Positions 1 through 10,921 of a DNA stretch of 64,000 nt are shown here, in pieces. Where the stretch lies: positions 186,001 through 250,000 of the forward strand of contig QPMI01000545.1 in NCBI GenBank assembly GCA_004431415.1, read 5' to 3'. A program made the position numbers and the translations under genes. Position 1 is the first letter of the stretch, and every line of letters begins with the position of its first letter. Below the pieces are notes generated by a model. The model was given only the letters and a program-made list of their open reading frames with translations. It had not been told where the DNA came from and made no database searches. This DNA is from Cyanophora paradoxa (lineage: Eukaryota; Glaucocystophyceae; Cyanophorales; Cyanophoraceae).

Positions 1-607
1 ACCTGCACACGCACCGTGGTATATATGCGTGTGCTCTGTAACGGCTGCAACCGCATGCGCACTGGGGGCGCGCACCTTTCGCACTGACATGTTCGATGTC
101 ATGTACTTTAGCATTGATGATTTCGACAGAAATGTCTTCAGTTTGCGTGGCCATCTCTGAGTAGCTCCCGCCTGCCTGCCAGTGCTTACTACGTATGTGC
201 TCAGCGGCTGCTTATATAAAGAACCGCCCAACTGCTGCACCTGTGCACTGCCAGCGCACTGCGGCCACGCGCGCTGCGGCCAGCTGCCGTACGGAAAGTT
301 GTTCGAATTCTGGGCTGCCAGCTGCAGCCTGCAGGCTGCGATTCCGCGAGCACAGTCTATACACGGTATTATCGATTCCGCGAGCACAGGTAGCACTGCA
401 GTCCGACGGTCGGCACTGCTGAGTCAGTGGATTCAGTGCTGACTCGGCCCGGCGGCGGGCCGGCGCCAAGCCGGCGGCAGGCTACCGCCCAGCAGCCTAC
501 CGGTAGTAGTCCGGTACCGTAGAACGTGTACGGTGTACGGCAGCAGGCGTCGACTCCTCCGACTCCTCCGAGCGACGAATTCGAATCGCCGACGATTCGA
601 ATTAAGC

Positions 608-689
608 TTCTGCGAAGCTTCGAAGGAATTCGAATTCTAAACAAATTATGTAAGCTTTAAGGTTTCTGCGAAGCTTCGAAGGAATTCGA
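608..689. repeat. 26-bp direct repeat, two copies
   Basis: The same 26 bases (TTCTGCGAAGCTTCGAAGGA followed by ATTCGA) occur at 608-633 and 664-689. A related word around GAATTCGAATCGCCG appears near 576 and again near 738, so the block from about 570 to 760 looks like an imperfect short-repeat cluster. Confidence 0.8.
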
Positions 690-991
690 GTCGAGGGCCT
701 CCCGCGGCGGCGCGGCCTCGAGGCTTCTGCGCCGATGAATTCGAATCGCCGATGATTCGGAAGCCTCCGACCAGGGTACAGGTTACAAATCGAATTATTG
801 AATTCAATGATTACCAATCGAAAGAGCCGGTCACCTGAACCCGCTTTTTTTCCGTTGTCAAGTCGGAGTCTGTCAGACTGCTAAGTCAGCAGAGCTAACA
901 GGCTAGTACTACGGTAACAGCTGCAGTGAGCTAACAGTACTGCTAACTTTGCTAATTATATATTAATTATAAGTTGACTGCTAACGCGCAC

Positions 992-1032
992 GTGCCACGG
1001 TGCACCGCGGTCGCCGCGGTGCACCGTGGCAC
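992..1032. repeat. Perfect palindrome, 19-bp arms, 3-base spacer
   Basis: The arm at 992-1010 (GTGCCACGGTGCACCGCGG) is the exact reverse complement of 1014-1032, separated by TCG. The whole would extrude as a GC-rich cruciform or fold as a hairpin in RNA. No gene abuts it, so a terminator role is not supported. Confidence 0.9.
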
Positions 1033-1315
1033 TGGCCGGCGGCCAAGCCGGCTAGCTAGCCGGCCAATTTGGGCGGGGGGCGCCTGGGCTAGGCAGCCGA
1101 AACCCCGGCTTGCCAGCCCAGGGGTTTTGCTGGTTTTCCCCGGCTTGTCAGCCAAGTCAGCAAGCCCGGGGCTCGCAATCGAGCCGGCGAACGAAGCATA
1201 GGTGAAGTTAGCGCGAGCTGCACCAAGCCAGACCGAGCCGCGCTGGCCACCGGTACCATATTAACTGGCAAGCCGCTGGCAAGCCAGCCGAAATTTTGGA
1301 GCCGCCAAGCCGCTA

Positions 1316-1369
1316 GGGCCAGCCCCGGTGCAAGCTTTCGGAATTTTGGGCCAGCCCCGGTGCAAGCTT
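1316..1369. repeat. 22-bp direct repeat, 32-bp period
   Basis: The words at 1316-1337 and 1348-1369 are identical (begin GGGCCAGCCCCGG, end GCAAGCTT) and are separated by ten bases. This is a local tandem duplication in non-coding DNA. Confidence 0.85.
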
Positions 1370-1447
1370 CTAGACCCGCCGGCCAGTGCCCTACCGCGGC
1401 GTACCGGTACCGTCGGTACGTCGCGTAGGCGGCTAGTAGCCTCCTAC

Positions 1448-1493
1448 TGCCAGGCAGTGCCAGCTAGCGCTGGCAGCCTGGCACTGCCTGGCA
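1448..1493. repeat. Inverted repeat, 15-bp arms
   Basis: TGCCAGGCAGTGCCA at 1448-1462 is the reverse complement of 1479-1493. The 16-base centre contains a further self-complementary AGCGCT core, so the element can form a nested stem. Confidence 0.85.
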
Positions 1494-2043
1494 GGCTACC
1501 TGGCCCAGTGGTACGGTACTTAATTACGGCGCTTAATTAATTACCGGCAGGCTGGCAGTACACGGTATATGGGCCACCGACGGCCCACCGTATGGCTACC
1601 GTGTAATCAGAATACTACCTTACCCCGTGGTCCCCGTATCAATACTACCTTACCCCGTATCTTACTACCTTACCCCGGCAGGCTTAATTAACTACCCCGT
1701 ACCAAGACATTATATTATACGTGTACTGTGCTATACTACTACTATATATATAGTCTACTACTATTCCCTAGAATCCCTAATACCGGTTTTGCGTAGTACC
1801 AGTACACGTTCGCCGTACCGTAGTACGGTACCTAATCGACGTCTCGTCGCCGTGGACGTCCGGTCGTCGGTAGACCCGGCCCTCAAACGGTCAGCGTCGG
1901 CCACCCGGGCCATGCATATGGCCAGGCGCCGCGGCGCCGGCCGAAAATTTCTAAATCAGCTTCAGTTAACCGGAGCCCACTCAAATTCGTAATCAGCTTC
2001 AGTTAACCAGTTAACGTTAACACCCGAATCACTCGACCAGGAG

Positions 2044-4506
2044 CTAGCTGCTCTCGTTCCCGTCGTTGCCGGCGGGGGGCTCGGCGGAGGGGAAGCGGGG
2101 CGGGGCGGCCCCCGGGGCCCGCAGCGCCGCCTCCACCCCCGCCACCACCCGCAGCGCCGCCTCCTGGCCCTGCCCGCGCCCGTCAAGTCAAGGCAAGACA
2201 CAGAAGGAGGCAGAGGGGCGGGCGGGGGCGAGCTCGAGCCTGGAGCGGGGAGGGGGCGGGGGCGTAGAGGCGCCCCGTCTTCACGGGCTTGCCGTCAGGG
2301 CCCTTCTGAACCTGCGGGCCCGCCCACCACCCCTCAGCCCCCGAACGAATCGAGTCGAATCGGATCGGGAACAAGTAAAGGCCGCGCGGGCGCGCGCCTT
2401 TCGGCCCTTGACGTCGAGGCGGCTGTCGGTGCGGAGGGCCTCCTGCTCGGCCGCCTCCGCCCCCATCGCCGCCAGGTGCTCCTGGGGAAAAGTAAGGCGA
2501 GGGGGGGGGGAGAGGGAGGGGGGTACGGTACCGGACCTCGTAGGGGGGGTCGTAGCAGGCGCGGACGCGGGCGGCGAGGGCGGCGCGGCCGGCGGGGCCG
2601 GCGGCGAGGTCCACCCGCGTCCACCGGAAGAGGGGCTCGCCCCGGAACCACGCCAGCTGCCGCTTCACGTACCGCCGCGAGGCCGTCTGAGGTCAGCGAG
2701 TCAGCGAGTCAAAGAGGTGCAAAGCGAAGGGGTGCGGCGGTACCTTGAAGTCGGCGAGGAAGGTGGTGAAGAGTTTGTGGCGCTGGGAGCGGCCCTCGGG
2801 CGTCGGAGCCGCCACGCCGCGCTCCCCGAGGCCCCACAGCTCCCCCAGAAACACCGCCGCCTTTCAGAGGGGGTCAAGGGATGAAGGGGGAGGCGTGGTG
2901 GAGCGTCTCGCGCCTGGCGGTAGCCGATGGCGCGGCCGACGGTGGAGTCCGGGTCGAGGCCCGCCCTCAGCAGCCCCAGCGTCTCCTGCAGCAGCCCCTC
3001 CTCCACCTGATAGATTCTATAAATAGAGGAAGCGAGGAGGAGGGGAGGAGGCGGGGGGGTGGCGGGGGGGGAGGGGGGGGGGGGGGCGCGCCATGACGTC
3101 GCAGCGGGCGTCGACCATGTGGTTCAGCTCGTGCCGCTCCGGCACGAGGAAGAAGCACCGGAAGTCGTAGTCCAGCCTGCCCCGCCCGCCCCGCCAGGCG
3201 CCATGGTGAGCGCGCCGCGATGGCGGGGCGGGGGCCAGGGGGAGGCGGCGGAGCGGGGCGGGCGGCGGAGCGGGGCAGGGGCGAAGGCGGTGAAGGGGGG
3301 GAGGGGAAGGAAGGGGGGGCGGGGGGGAGGCGCCGGGGGGGGGAGGGGGGGGGTGGGACGCGGAGGAGACGGGGGCGAAGGGGAAAAGAGGGGGGGGGGG
3401 GGATCTATCCCGAAGGAGCGCCGGAAGAGTGCAGGACGGGGGAAGAGGAGGGGGGGGGGGAGGAGGAGGAGGAGGAGAAGACGGAAACGTAGGGGGAGGA
3501 GCGGGGGGGGGGGGAGGGGAGGGGAGGGGAGAAGAAGGCGGGGGGCGGGCGGCCGCGCACCGGGTCGCGTCGGCGTCCTCGGACTGGCGGAACTGGCGCG
3601 GCACGGGCTTCCCCCCGTTCCCCTCCACGATCTCCAGCGCCCGGCTGGGACCGCTCAGATCGGATCTGATCCGAGGCCCCGGGACCCCGGGCCGGCACCT
3701 GAGGCGGTACCAGTCGTTCTCGGAGAGCGACGCCGCGAACTCGGGGTCGACCTGGGGGGCCTTCAGGGCGGGGCGCGGGCCCGGGCGGGTGGGGGGCGGG
3801 GGGTCGGGCGCGCCGCGGCGAGCTTGGCGAGGCACCCGGGCCAGTCGCTCTGGTCCCCCAGCTCCGCCTTGACCTTCTCCCTCACCGCGCTGTCCGCCGG
3901 CGGCGCCCCCGCCTTTCCGTAGAGGTACCTGCCCCGCCCGCTCAGAGGGGGGGATGCCGCTGGGCGGCGGCGCCGGCGCGCGTGCGCGCGCCAGCGGAGG
4001 TAGAGGCCGGTGCCGCCGACGACGATGGGGACGCGGCCGCGGGAGAGGATGCCGTCGGTGGCGGCGCGGGCAGCCTCGGCGAACTCGCCGGCGTTGAACT
4101 GGTCCCAGGGCTCCGCCACGTCAATCATGTGGTGCGGCACGCGCTCCCGCACCTCCCGCGGGACCTTGTTCGACCCGACGTCCATCCCCACGTACACCTG
4201 CCGCCGCCTCGCGCGACGCCGGCGCCAAGGCGCGCGCGGCGCGCGCGCGCGCCGCGGACCTGGACGGAGTCCGCGGAGACGATCTCGCCGCCCAGCGACT
4301 CGGCCAGCGCGACGGAGAGGTCGGTCTTGCCGACGCCCGTGGGGCCTGCGCCGCCCGCTGAGGGACGCGGGCGCGCGCGGCAAGGCGGGCGTCGCGCGCT
4401 CACCCGAGATGACGATCACCTTCGGCTTGGGCGCGTCGGCCCGCGGGCTCGAGGGCCCCGCGCGCTCGTGGGCGGCGGGCGAGGCGCTGCTGCACTCGAC
4501 TGACAT
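2044..4506 (-). CDS. tRNA dimethylallyltransferase (isopentenyltransferase, MiaA/IPT family)
   Basis: The family transfers the isopentenyl group of dimethylallyl diphosphate to N6 of A37 in tRNAs that read codons starting with U. The start at 4506 opens a short leader, then VIVISG. An intron (GTGAGC...CAG) interrupts the P-loop, which reads GPTGVGKT after splicing (about 4321-4347). Next come [36 protein letters not shown] and [13 protein letters not shown], the expected DMAPP/tRNA-binding order. The remaining exons run to 2044 and include [20 protein letters not shown] and [13 protein letters not shown], which match the C-terminal half of the family. The stop is TAG at 2044-2046. Introns are short, and on the plus strand they appear as long G tracts (3050-3540). 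The N-terminus has no clear organelle-targeting signal that I can call. Family assignment is firm; internal exon borders are approximate. Confidence 0.93.
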
Positions 4507-5524
4507 GCGTGCCGCAGGCGCATGACCGAAGAAGCGCTCAGTGCGCCCGAGGCCGACGAGCGGCGCTCGGCCGTGCTTGCCGCCGGCGAACCAGCGCAGG
4601 CCGGCCGCGGCCCGCCGCGCGGCGGGAGCGAGAGTGCACGCCGATGCCCACAGCGCGCGGGGTGCGATCCGGCTCGTGACCCGCTGCGAGGCGCTCGCGA
4701 TGGTGAGGGCCGGTCCGGCGAATGCCAGCTTTGCTCTGCTGCGGTGCCGGCGGCTCTAGCGTTTCTCCTGAGCCGCAACGGAGCGCTGCAGATCGAGACA
4801 CGAAGAACCCGAGGTCGGGCGGGAAGCGGGCCGGCGCGGAGCTGAACCCGTCCCGAACGCGGCTCCTACGACGCCTGACCCGCCCGACCCCGCGGGCCGC
4901 CGCCGACGCACAGGCCGAGGCACCTGAGATCGCTTCTCCTGGCGTGGCCTCCGAGCGTGCTCGGCCTTCGGGCGCGGCAAACAGCGCCGCGTCCCGCTCG
5001 GACTCCCGCCTCAGACGTCTGCGGTAGCGCGTAAGTGGTGCGAGACACGTTTCTTGCGCTTCGGTCGTGCTCGAATCGATCGTGCCTCGAACCTGACCGG
5101 ACCGCCTCGACCTTCCCTCGATCCTGCAGGTCGCCGCGCCGGCGATGGAGGACGGGAAGAAGAGCACAGAAGGCGCGGACGCACCCAAGTTCACGCGCCG
5201 CATTGCCGCGCCGCCAGCTGCGGAGCGGACTCTGCAGGAGCTCGAGGCGCCGACGTCGACGATCGTAAGCGAGCGGTCACATGCGCGTGCGGACAGCGCG
5301 AGCGGCTCCCAAGACGTCTCAGGTGCTCTCCGGCGCGATGTGCGCCGAGACATGAGGTTTCTAAGGCCCGCTGCGCAGCGGTCCCCTCGGTATCGGCCGC
5401 GGTCACTGCAGCAGAGGTGGTTGGAGCCGGTCCCTCGCACCCCAACGCGCCCGAGGCCGTGCCCGGGCCATCGGGCTGCATCCGGCCGGTTCCAAGCGAT
5501 CCTAACGACCGCGCCGAGCGCGGA
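4507..5524. promoter_or_regulatory. Divergent intergenic region between IPT and HECT genes
   Basis: About 1 kb separates the two divergent starts, so it must hold both promoters. I see no TATA box or other element I can support. An ATG at 5145 opens a 161-codon frame with a plausible first 60 residues (MEDGKKSTEGADAPKFTRR and so on). It is in a different frame from the HECT ubiquitin-like exon and could be an upstream exon or chance. Confidence 0.4.
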
Positions 5525-8500
5525 ATGTCCCCGTCACGAGCGCCCGACGCGGCCGACGCGGCCGCGGAAGCGGACGCTGCGCCAGCGCCGCCGCCGCCTG
5601 CGCCTCCTGGCCGGACGCTGCAGCTCATGATCGAATCGCACGTCGCCTCCGGCTCCAAGAGGACCCGGTCCGCCCCGCCCGCTCCGGGATCCGCGCCGCG
5701 CCGCTTTGCTTGATCCGGCCCGCGCCCCGCTGGCTCGCGCGCCCTCGCCTGGGTGCGCAGCGTCGTGCGCATCAGCCCCGAGGGGCGGGTGGGCGACCTC
5801 CTGGCGGCGCTGCGGGCCGCGGACGGGCTGCCCGCACACGTCGCGGGCCTCCAGCGCATCTTTGGCGGCCCCCGCACCCTCTCCGCTGAGGACGGCTACC
5901 TTCGGCTCGCGGACGTCGGCATAAGCGAGGGCCTGCAGCGCATTCTGCGCCACTCGTACGCCCGCCGCTGCCGCTTTAATATTTTTTATCAAGAGCTGAG
6001 CGCTGACGAGCCGGCAGCCTCGTTTCGGCTAGATTCGGCGACCTTAGAAGGGTACCCGGCCAGCTGCAGCCGGCGCCACCGCGGCCGCCCCGTGCGGAAG
6101 CGGGCGCGGGGCCACCGGAGCCGCCGCCGCCTGCGCCTCCTGGCCGGACGCTGCAGCTCATGATCGAATCGCACGTCGCCTCCGGCTCCAAGAGGACCCG
6201 GTCCGCCCCGCCCCCTCCGCGCCGCGCTGCACCGTGCCGCTTCTCGCTCGGTGTCTAAAGCTGCCCGCCGGCAGCGTCGTGCGCATCAGCAGCGAAGGGC
6301 GGGTGGGAGACCTCTTCGCGGCGCTGCGGGCAGCGGAGGGCCTCCCGCACTTCTCCGCCGGCGTGCAGCGGCTCTGGGGTGGCCCCCGCACCCTCTCCGC
6401 CGGAGACGCTCACCTGAGCCTCGCCGACGCCGGCATCCACGAGGGCCTCCAGCGCACCCTCCGTCACTTGTGCGCCGCTTCGGCCCGCGCGGCCCGCGCC
6501 GCGCCGCCGCTGACCGGGCCGGCCGCCGGCCGCAGCCTGGCGGCAACGACAGCTCCAGGGCGGGCGGAGGCGCCGGAGCTGCGGGAGCACCTGGCGGACG
6601 AGGAGCCCCTGCCCAGAAGCCTGGAGCGCACCCGGGCGTTCTTGCACGACCTCTACCGCGCCCAGCTCCAGCGCGGCGTCAGCCCCGTGCGCCACCCCCG
6701 CCCGCATCCTCCCGCCCGGCCCCCGCCCCGCCCGACCTCCCGTTTCTGACTGACGCCCCGGCCCGGCCCCCTCCGCCCCGGCAGTGCGGCGAGTCGGCGG
6801 TGCGGTTGGCCGCCTGCGCGGCGCCGCGCTCGCGCATGCCGCGCCTCACGCCCCGCGCGCAGATGGCGAACAGCCTCCTGCGGGCGAGCGCCAAAGGGGA
6901 CCACTACGCGGCCCTCGCCCTCGCCCTCCACGGGGCCGACTGGAGCGCCCGGGACCCGGCGACCGGCCTCGTCGCCCCCGCCCTCCTCGCGAGCAGGATG
7001 CCGGGGGAGGCCAACCCACAGAAGCTCGTGAAGACGTGCGCGCGTCCGCGCGGGCGGCGACGTTGACGGCGCCGCGGCGGCGGGGCCGGCGCCTCACAGG
7101 AGGGCCCGCGCAGGCTTTGCTCGGCCCTGGAGGCGCTGGGAGAGCTCCGTCGATTCACGTTCCACCAGTCCCTCCGCCTCTCGCACACGGACGCGAACCG
7201 CTTCGTTTTGGATGTCCTCCGCGCCGCCGGTGCGCGCTGCCCTCGCCGCGCGCCCTCGCCGCCCCGCGGCGCCTATCCGAGCGGGCGCAGGCTTGTGGCG
7301 GGACCTGCCGATCGGCACGCCGGAGGCGCTGGCGGAGGCGCAGCGGGTGTCGGGCCTGTGCCAGCGGCACACGTATTGGCGGCGCTTCGGCGCGCGGCTC
7401 CTGCTGGAAGGGCCGAGCCACGTCCTCCATCCCCACCTCGTCGCCTTCCTCGCCATCCAGAGCACCTGTACCCCGCGGGCGCGCCGCCCCCCAGCCCCTT
7501 TCTCGCCCGCTCGCCCGCCCCGCGAGCGAGCGGGCGAGCGGGCGGGCACCTCTGTGCGCAGGAGCGCTCAAACGCGTCGTTTGTGCTCCGAGGGCTGGGT
7601 CCGACCGCCGTCGTCATCCTCTTCGGCCTCCTCGAGGTGCTCCCCGCCGTCGCCCGCGCCGCCCCCGCCGCCCCCGCCGACAGCACGGGCGCGCAGCGGC
7701 CGAGGATCCCGCCGGGCACGGCGGGGGGCGCGCGGCGACGGGCGCTGACGGATCTGTTGCTGGAGCAGCACGAGACCGTCTTCGCGCTGCCGGAAGTGGC
7801 GGAGGCGCTGCTCGCCGCCGCCTCCCGGGCCGTGGCCGAGCCCGGCGCGCCGACCCCGCGCGAGGCCGCCGCCGACGCGGACGGATCCAGGTCCTCCCTC
7901 GGCCTCCTCCTCCCTTTCCTCCTCCGCTCCAGCCACGCCGGGGTGCAGGCCTTCCTCGCTTCCGGTCGCGCCGCGCGGCACACGGGGCCGCTGCTCCCCG
8001 CGGCCCTCCTCGCCTACCTTAGCGAAGCCTGGGAGGCAGCGCCGCTCGTGGCGCTGCTGCGCGGGCACGCCCCGACGCGCGCCGCGCTCGCCGTCGCGGC
8101 CTTCCCCGCCGCCGCCGCCGCCCTCACCGTCGTCACCTCGGAGCTGCTCCGCTTCGCCTCCTGCGCCGCTTCCGCCTCCGGCGCCGGCGCGGAGGAGGAG
8201 GAGGAGGCGGGGCGGCCGCTGGCGGTCCAGCCAGCCGCGGAACTGACACTCAGGCTGCTCGATCGCGAGCGGGCCGCGGGAGGCGCCCTGGACTTCCGCC
8301 CCGAGGCGGGGGCCCACGGCCAGGGCGGCGACGAGGAGGAGGAGACGCGGCAGGCGCTCGCCGCCGACCTCTCCCTCCGCCTCGCGTGCGCCCCCCGAAG
8401 TCTCATAAGCTCAACATGATGTATTAGAAGGACCTATCATACTACTGCTGGACCTTCCTTTCCCACCTCAGCGCCCTTCTCTTATCGCTTGACGCAGCGG

Positions 8501-10739
8501 GGCGGCGGGGGCGGCGCTGGCGGGCATGGCGCCCTCGCTGCGAGCCGCCTTCCTCCTCTCCTGCCCCGCCCTCCTCTCCACAAAGGTCCGAACCTCCGAT
8601 GTTGCCGCCGCGCCAGCGCCGGCGCTGATGGCGGCGCCGGCGGCGCAGCCCGCGGACTTCGTGTGGCGGTCGGTGGCGGCCGGCGCCTCCGTCGCGCGCG
8701 CCGCCGGCGTCCTCGACGCCTTCGCCGAGGCCCTCCGCCCTGCCGGTGCGCGCGCGGGCGCCTCGACAAGCCGCGCCGCGCCTTCCCACGCGCGCGCGCG
8801 CGCGGCGCAGGGGGATTTTCTCGTTGTGCGCCGAGGCGCTGCTCGCGGGGCGCGCCTTCGTCGGCTCCGCCTTCGCCGCCGCCGTCGGGCGCGTCCCGGG
8901 CGCCCTCTCGCCCCACCTCCGCCGCGAGGCCCGCCCCGCCCCGCGCAGCTCTGCTCCGCCTCGCCCCGCCTTCCCCGCTCGCTCACACGGGAGCAGGCGG
9001 TGCTGGCCGAGCACGTGGTGGGCCCCGGATTCGACTCCGAGGAGGGCGACACCCTCGAGCTCGAAGTCGCCCGCGGCTCCCTCATCGACTCCAGGCACGG
9101 CCCCTTTCCTACATTCGCTTCGATCCGGACTCGTGCGAATCGCGGCGCAGCATCGCGGGGCTGGGGCACGAGCTCCTGGCCGCGGGCGGGGACCCAGTCT
9201 CGCCGGCCGAGCTCGAGTGGCGCCGCAGCGTCGCCGGGCTCCAGGTCCGCTTACCGGCGCCGGCCCCGCCCCGTCGATCGCGACCACAGCCTCTGCCGCA
9301 GGTGACGTTCAGCGGGGAGGCGGCGCACGGCCCCGGGGTGCAGCGGGAGTACCTGGCCTGCCTCGCGCGCGAGCTGCTCGACCCGCACGCCGCCCTCTTC
9401 CGCCGCCACGACGACGCCGCCGGCATCTACTACCCCTCCAGGTCCTCGGCTTGCTTTGGATTCGCTTTTCTCTGCCGTCCTTCTCCGCCTTTGACGGGCC
9501 GCCCTCGTGATCAGCGACGCCCGCGTTCAGCCCGGCCACCTCACGTGCGCCCAGTCGTCAGCGGTGTACAGAACCGCCCCCTCTGGCCCCCGCCGACGCC
9601 CGCCCGCGCAGCATGTTCCGGCTCTGCGGCTGGGCGATGGGCGCCGCCTTCGCGATCGGCTCCGTCTTCCCCGTCTACGTCCGTACCCCCGCCCCGCGCC
9701 CTTTCTCCTGTACCCCCGCTCACCCCCCCCCCCAGTTCCCGGAGTGCCTGTACGGGTACCTGCTGGGGCGGGCGCCGTGCCTTGAGGACCTCGCCTCGGT
9801 CGAGCCGACCATCGCCCGGGCCCTGCAGCGCGTACGCGCTTTCCAAGCCGCCCCTTCTTTCGCTCTAAGTTGAAAGGCAGGACGTGCTGGGCCGGGACGT
9901 GGCGGACCTGGGGATGGTCTTCGCGGTGGACGAGATCTTCTTCGGGGCGCACCGCACCGTACCCCTGCGCCCCGGCGGCGAGCACGAGCCCGTCACCGAC
10001 GCCAACAAGGTCCGTGTTTGCGCGCCGCGAGCTCCTTTAGCTTGACACGCCCGGCCTCACGCGGCGCGGCGCGGCGCAGGAGGAGTACGTGCAGCTCGCG
10101 GTGGAGTACTACCTCGTCGGGCGCGTCCGCCAGGAGGCACGTACCACCCCCTTCTCCTTCTCCCCCTTCTCGATCTGACAACGGCGGCGGGGGTACAGCT
10201 GGAGGCGCTGCGGGAGGGGCTGCGGCGGGTGCTGCCGGCGGCGGCGGCGGGGGTGCTGCTGCCGTGCGAGCTGCGGGAGCTCGTCGAGGGGCGGGCGGAG
10301 GTGGACGTCGCCGACTGGCGCCGCCACACGCGCTACGGCAACGGCCTCTCCGCCGACTCGCAGGAGGCCCGCCCCGCCCCGCCCCGCCGCCCGAGCCTCG
10401 CGTCGCTTCTCTCAGCGACGCCCCCCGCAGGCGGCCTGGTTCTGGGAGTACGTCGAGACGCTGCCGGCGGCGGGGCGGGCGCGGCTGCTGGCGTTCGCGA
10501 CGGGGAGCCCGCGGGCGCCGCCGGGCGGCTTCGCGCACCTCGTCGCGTCGAGCGGGCGGCTGGAGCCGTTCCAGCTGGTCGCCGGCCCGGACGCCCGGGC
10601 CGAGGCCGGCGCCGGGCGGCTCCCGACCTCGCACACCTGCTTCAACCAGCTCGTCCTGCCCCGCTACGCGAGCGCGGGGGCGCTGCGGGCCGCCCTCGAC
10701 GCCGCCATCGGCGCCGACCACGGCTTCGGCTTCGCGTGA
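5525..10739 (+). CDS. HECT-type E3 ubiquitin ligase with two N-terminal ubiquitin-like domains
   Basis: HECT ligases accept ubiquitin from an E2 on a catalytic cysteine and pass it to substrate. The C-terminal lobe is unmistakable. LPTSHTCFNQLVLPRY holds the active Cys (codon 10638-10640) and the stop TGA is at 10737-10739. The N-lobe is spread over exons from about 9000: HGPGVQREYLACLARELL, RLCGWAMGAAFAIGS, LYGYLLGRAPCLEDL, then LGMVFAVDEI and EEYVQLAVEYYLVGRVRQ. Near the N-terminus are two tandem ubiquitin-like domains, each split by an intron: TLQLMIESHVASGSK plus VVRISPEGRVGDLLAALRAA at 5600-5957, and a second copy at 6133-6470. The middle (6780-8420) is Ala/Leu-rich helical sequence with no family I recognise. 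The layout resembles plant UPL5 (Ubl plus HECT), but with the Ubl doubled. Introns are short and C-rich (GTGCGC...CAG). The start at 5525 is the first ATG in frame with Ubl1 and is the least certain part. Confidence 0.9.
5587..6213 (+). repeat. 94-bp exact direct repeat underlying the two Ubl exons
   Basis: Bases 5587-5680 and 6120-6213 are identical, with an offset of 533. They encode PPPPAPPGRTLQLMIESHVA and the start of the following intron. The downstream Ubl halves (about 5760-5957 and 6274-6470) are clearly homologous but diverged. The first exon therefore looks younger, or recently homogenised, compared with the second half. Confidence 0.85.
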
Positions 10740-10921
10740 CCGCGATCGCGAATTGCGTCGATTTTGCAATTGCATCGATCATACGCATGTTTGTATCTTG
10801 CATCGATGTACTTACAGTAAGGTATTTAAAGAAAACATCAGATGAGCTAGTTATTGAAAGAATAAGATCGGATATCGATGCACAGCGCGCAGTGCACAGT
10901 GCACACGCGGCGGCCTTGGGC
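10740..10921. other. Convergent 3' spacer between HECT and adenylyl cyclase genes
   Basis: A 182-bp gap, much richer in A and T than the flanking genes, lies between two convergent stop codons. It must hold both 3' UTRs and polyadenylation sites. No gene is visible. A short ATCGAT/TGCATCGAT-type word recurs (10750-10810, 10875). Confidence 0.6.

Larger units (their letters stand above)
1..2043. other. Non-coding, repeat-rich region
   Basis: No coding sequence can be supported here. The short open frames have no family signature and no consistent splice pattern. Base composition is more balanced than in the genes, with AT-rich patches near 590-680, 780-970 and 1680-1760. The region holds direct repeats, a long perfect palindrome and many short self-complementary words (GAATTC, AAGCTT, CCGG, GGTACC), listed separately. 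It lies downstream of the dimethylallyltransferase gene on the minus strand and could contain its 3' UTR near 1950-2043. Decayed transposon or heterochromatic spacer are both possible readings. Confidence 0.6.

Noticed and set aside
4538-5440. Long open frame on the minus strand (300 codons) between IPT and HECT genes
   Set aside because: Composition is Arg/Ala/Gly/Ser-rich with no motif; such frames are common by chance at this GC level, and it lies in a divergent promoter region.
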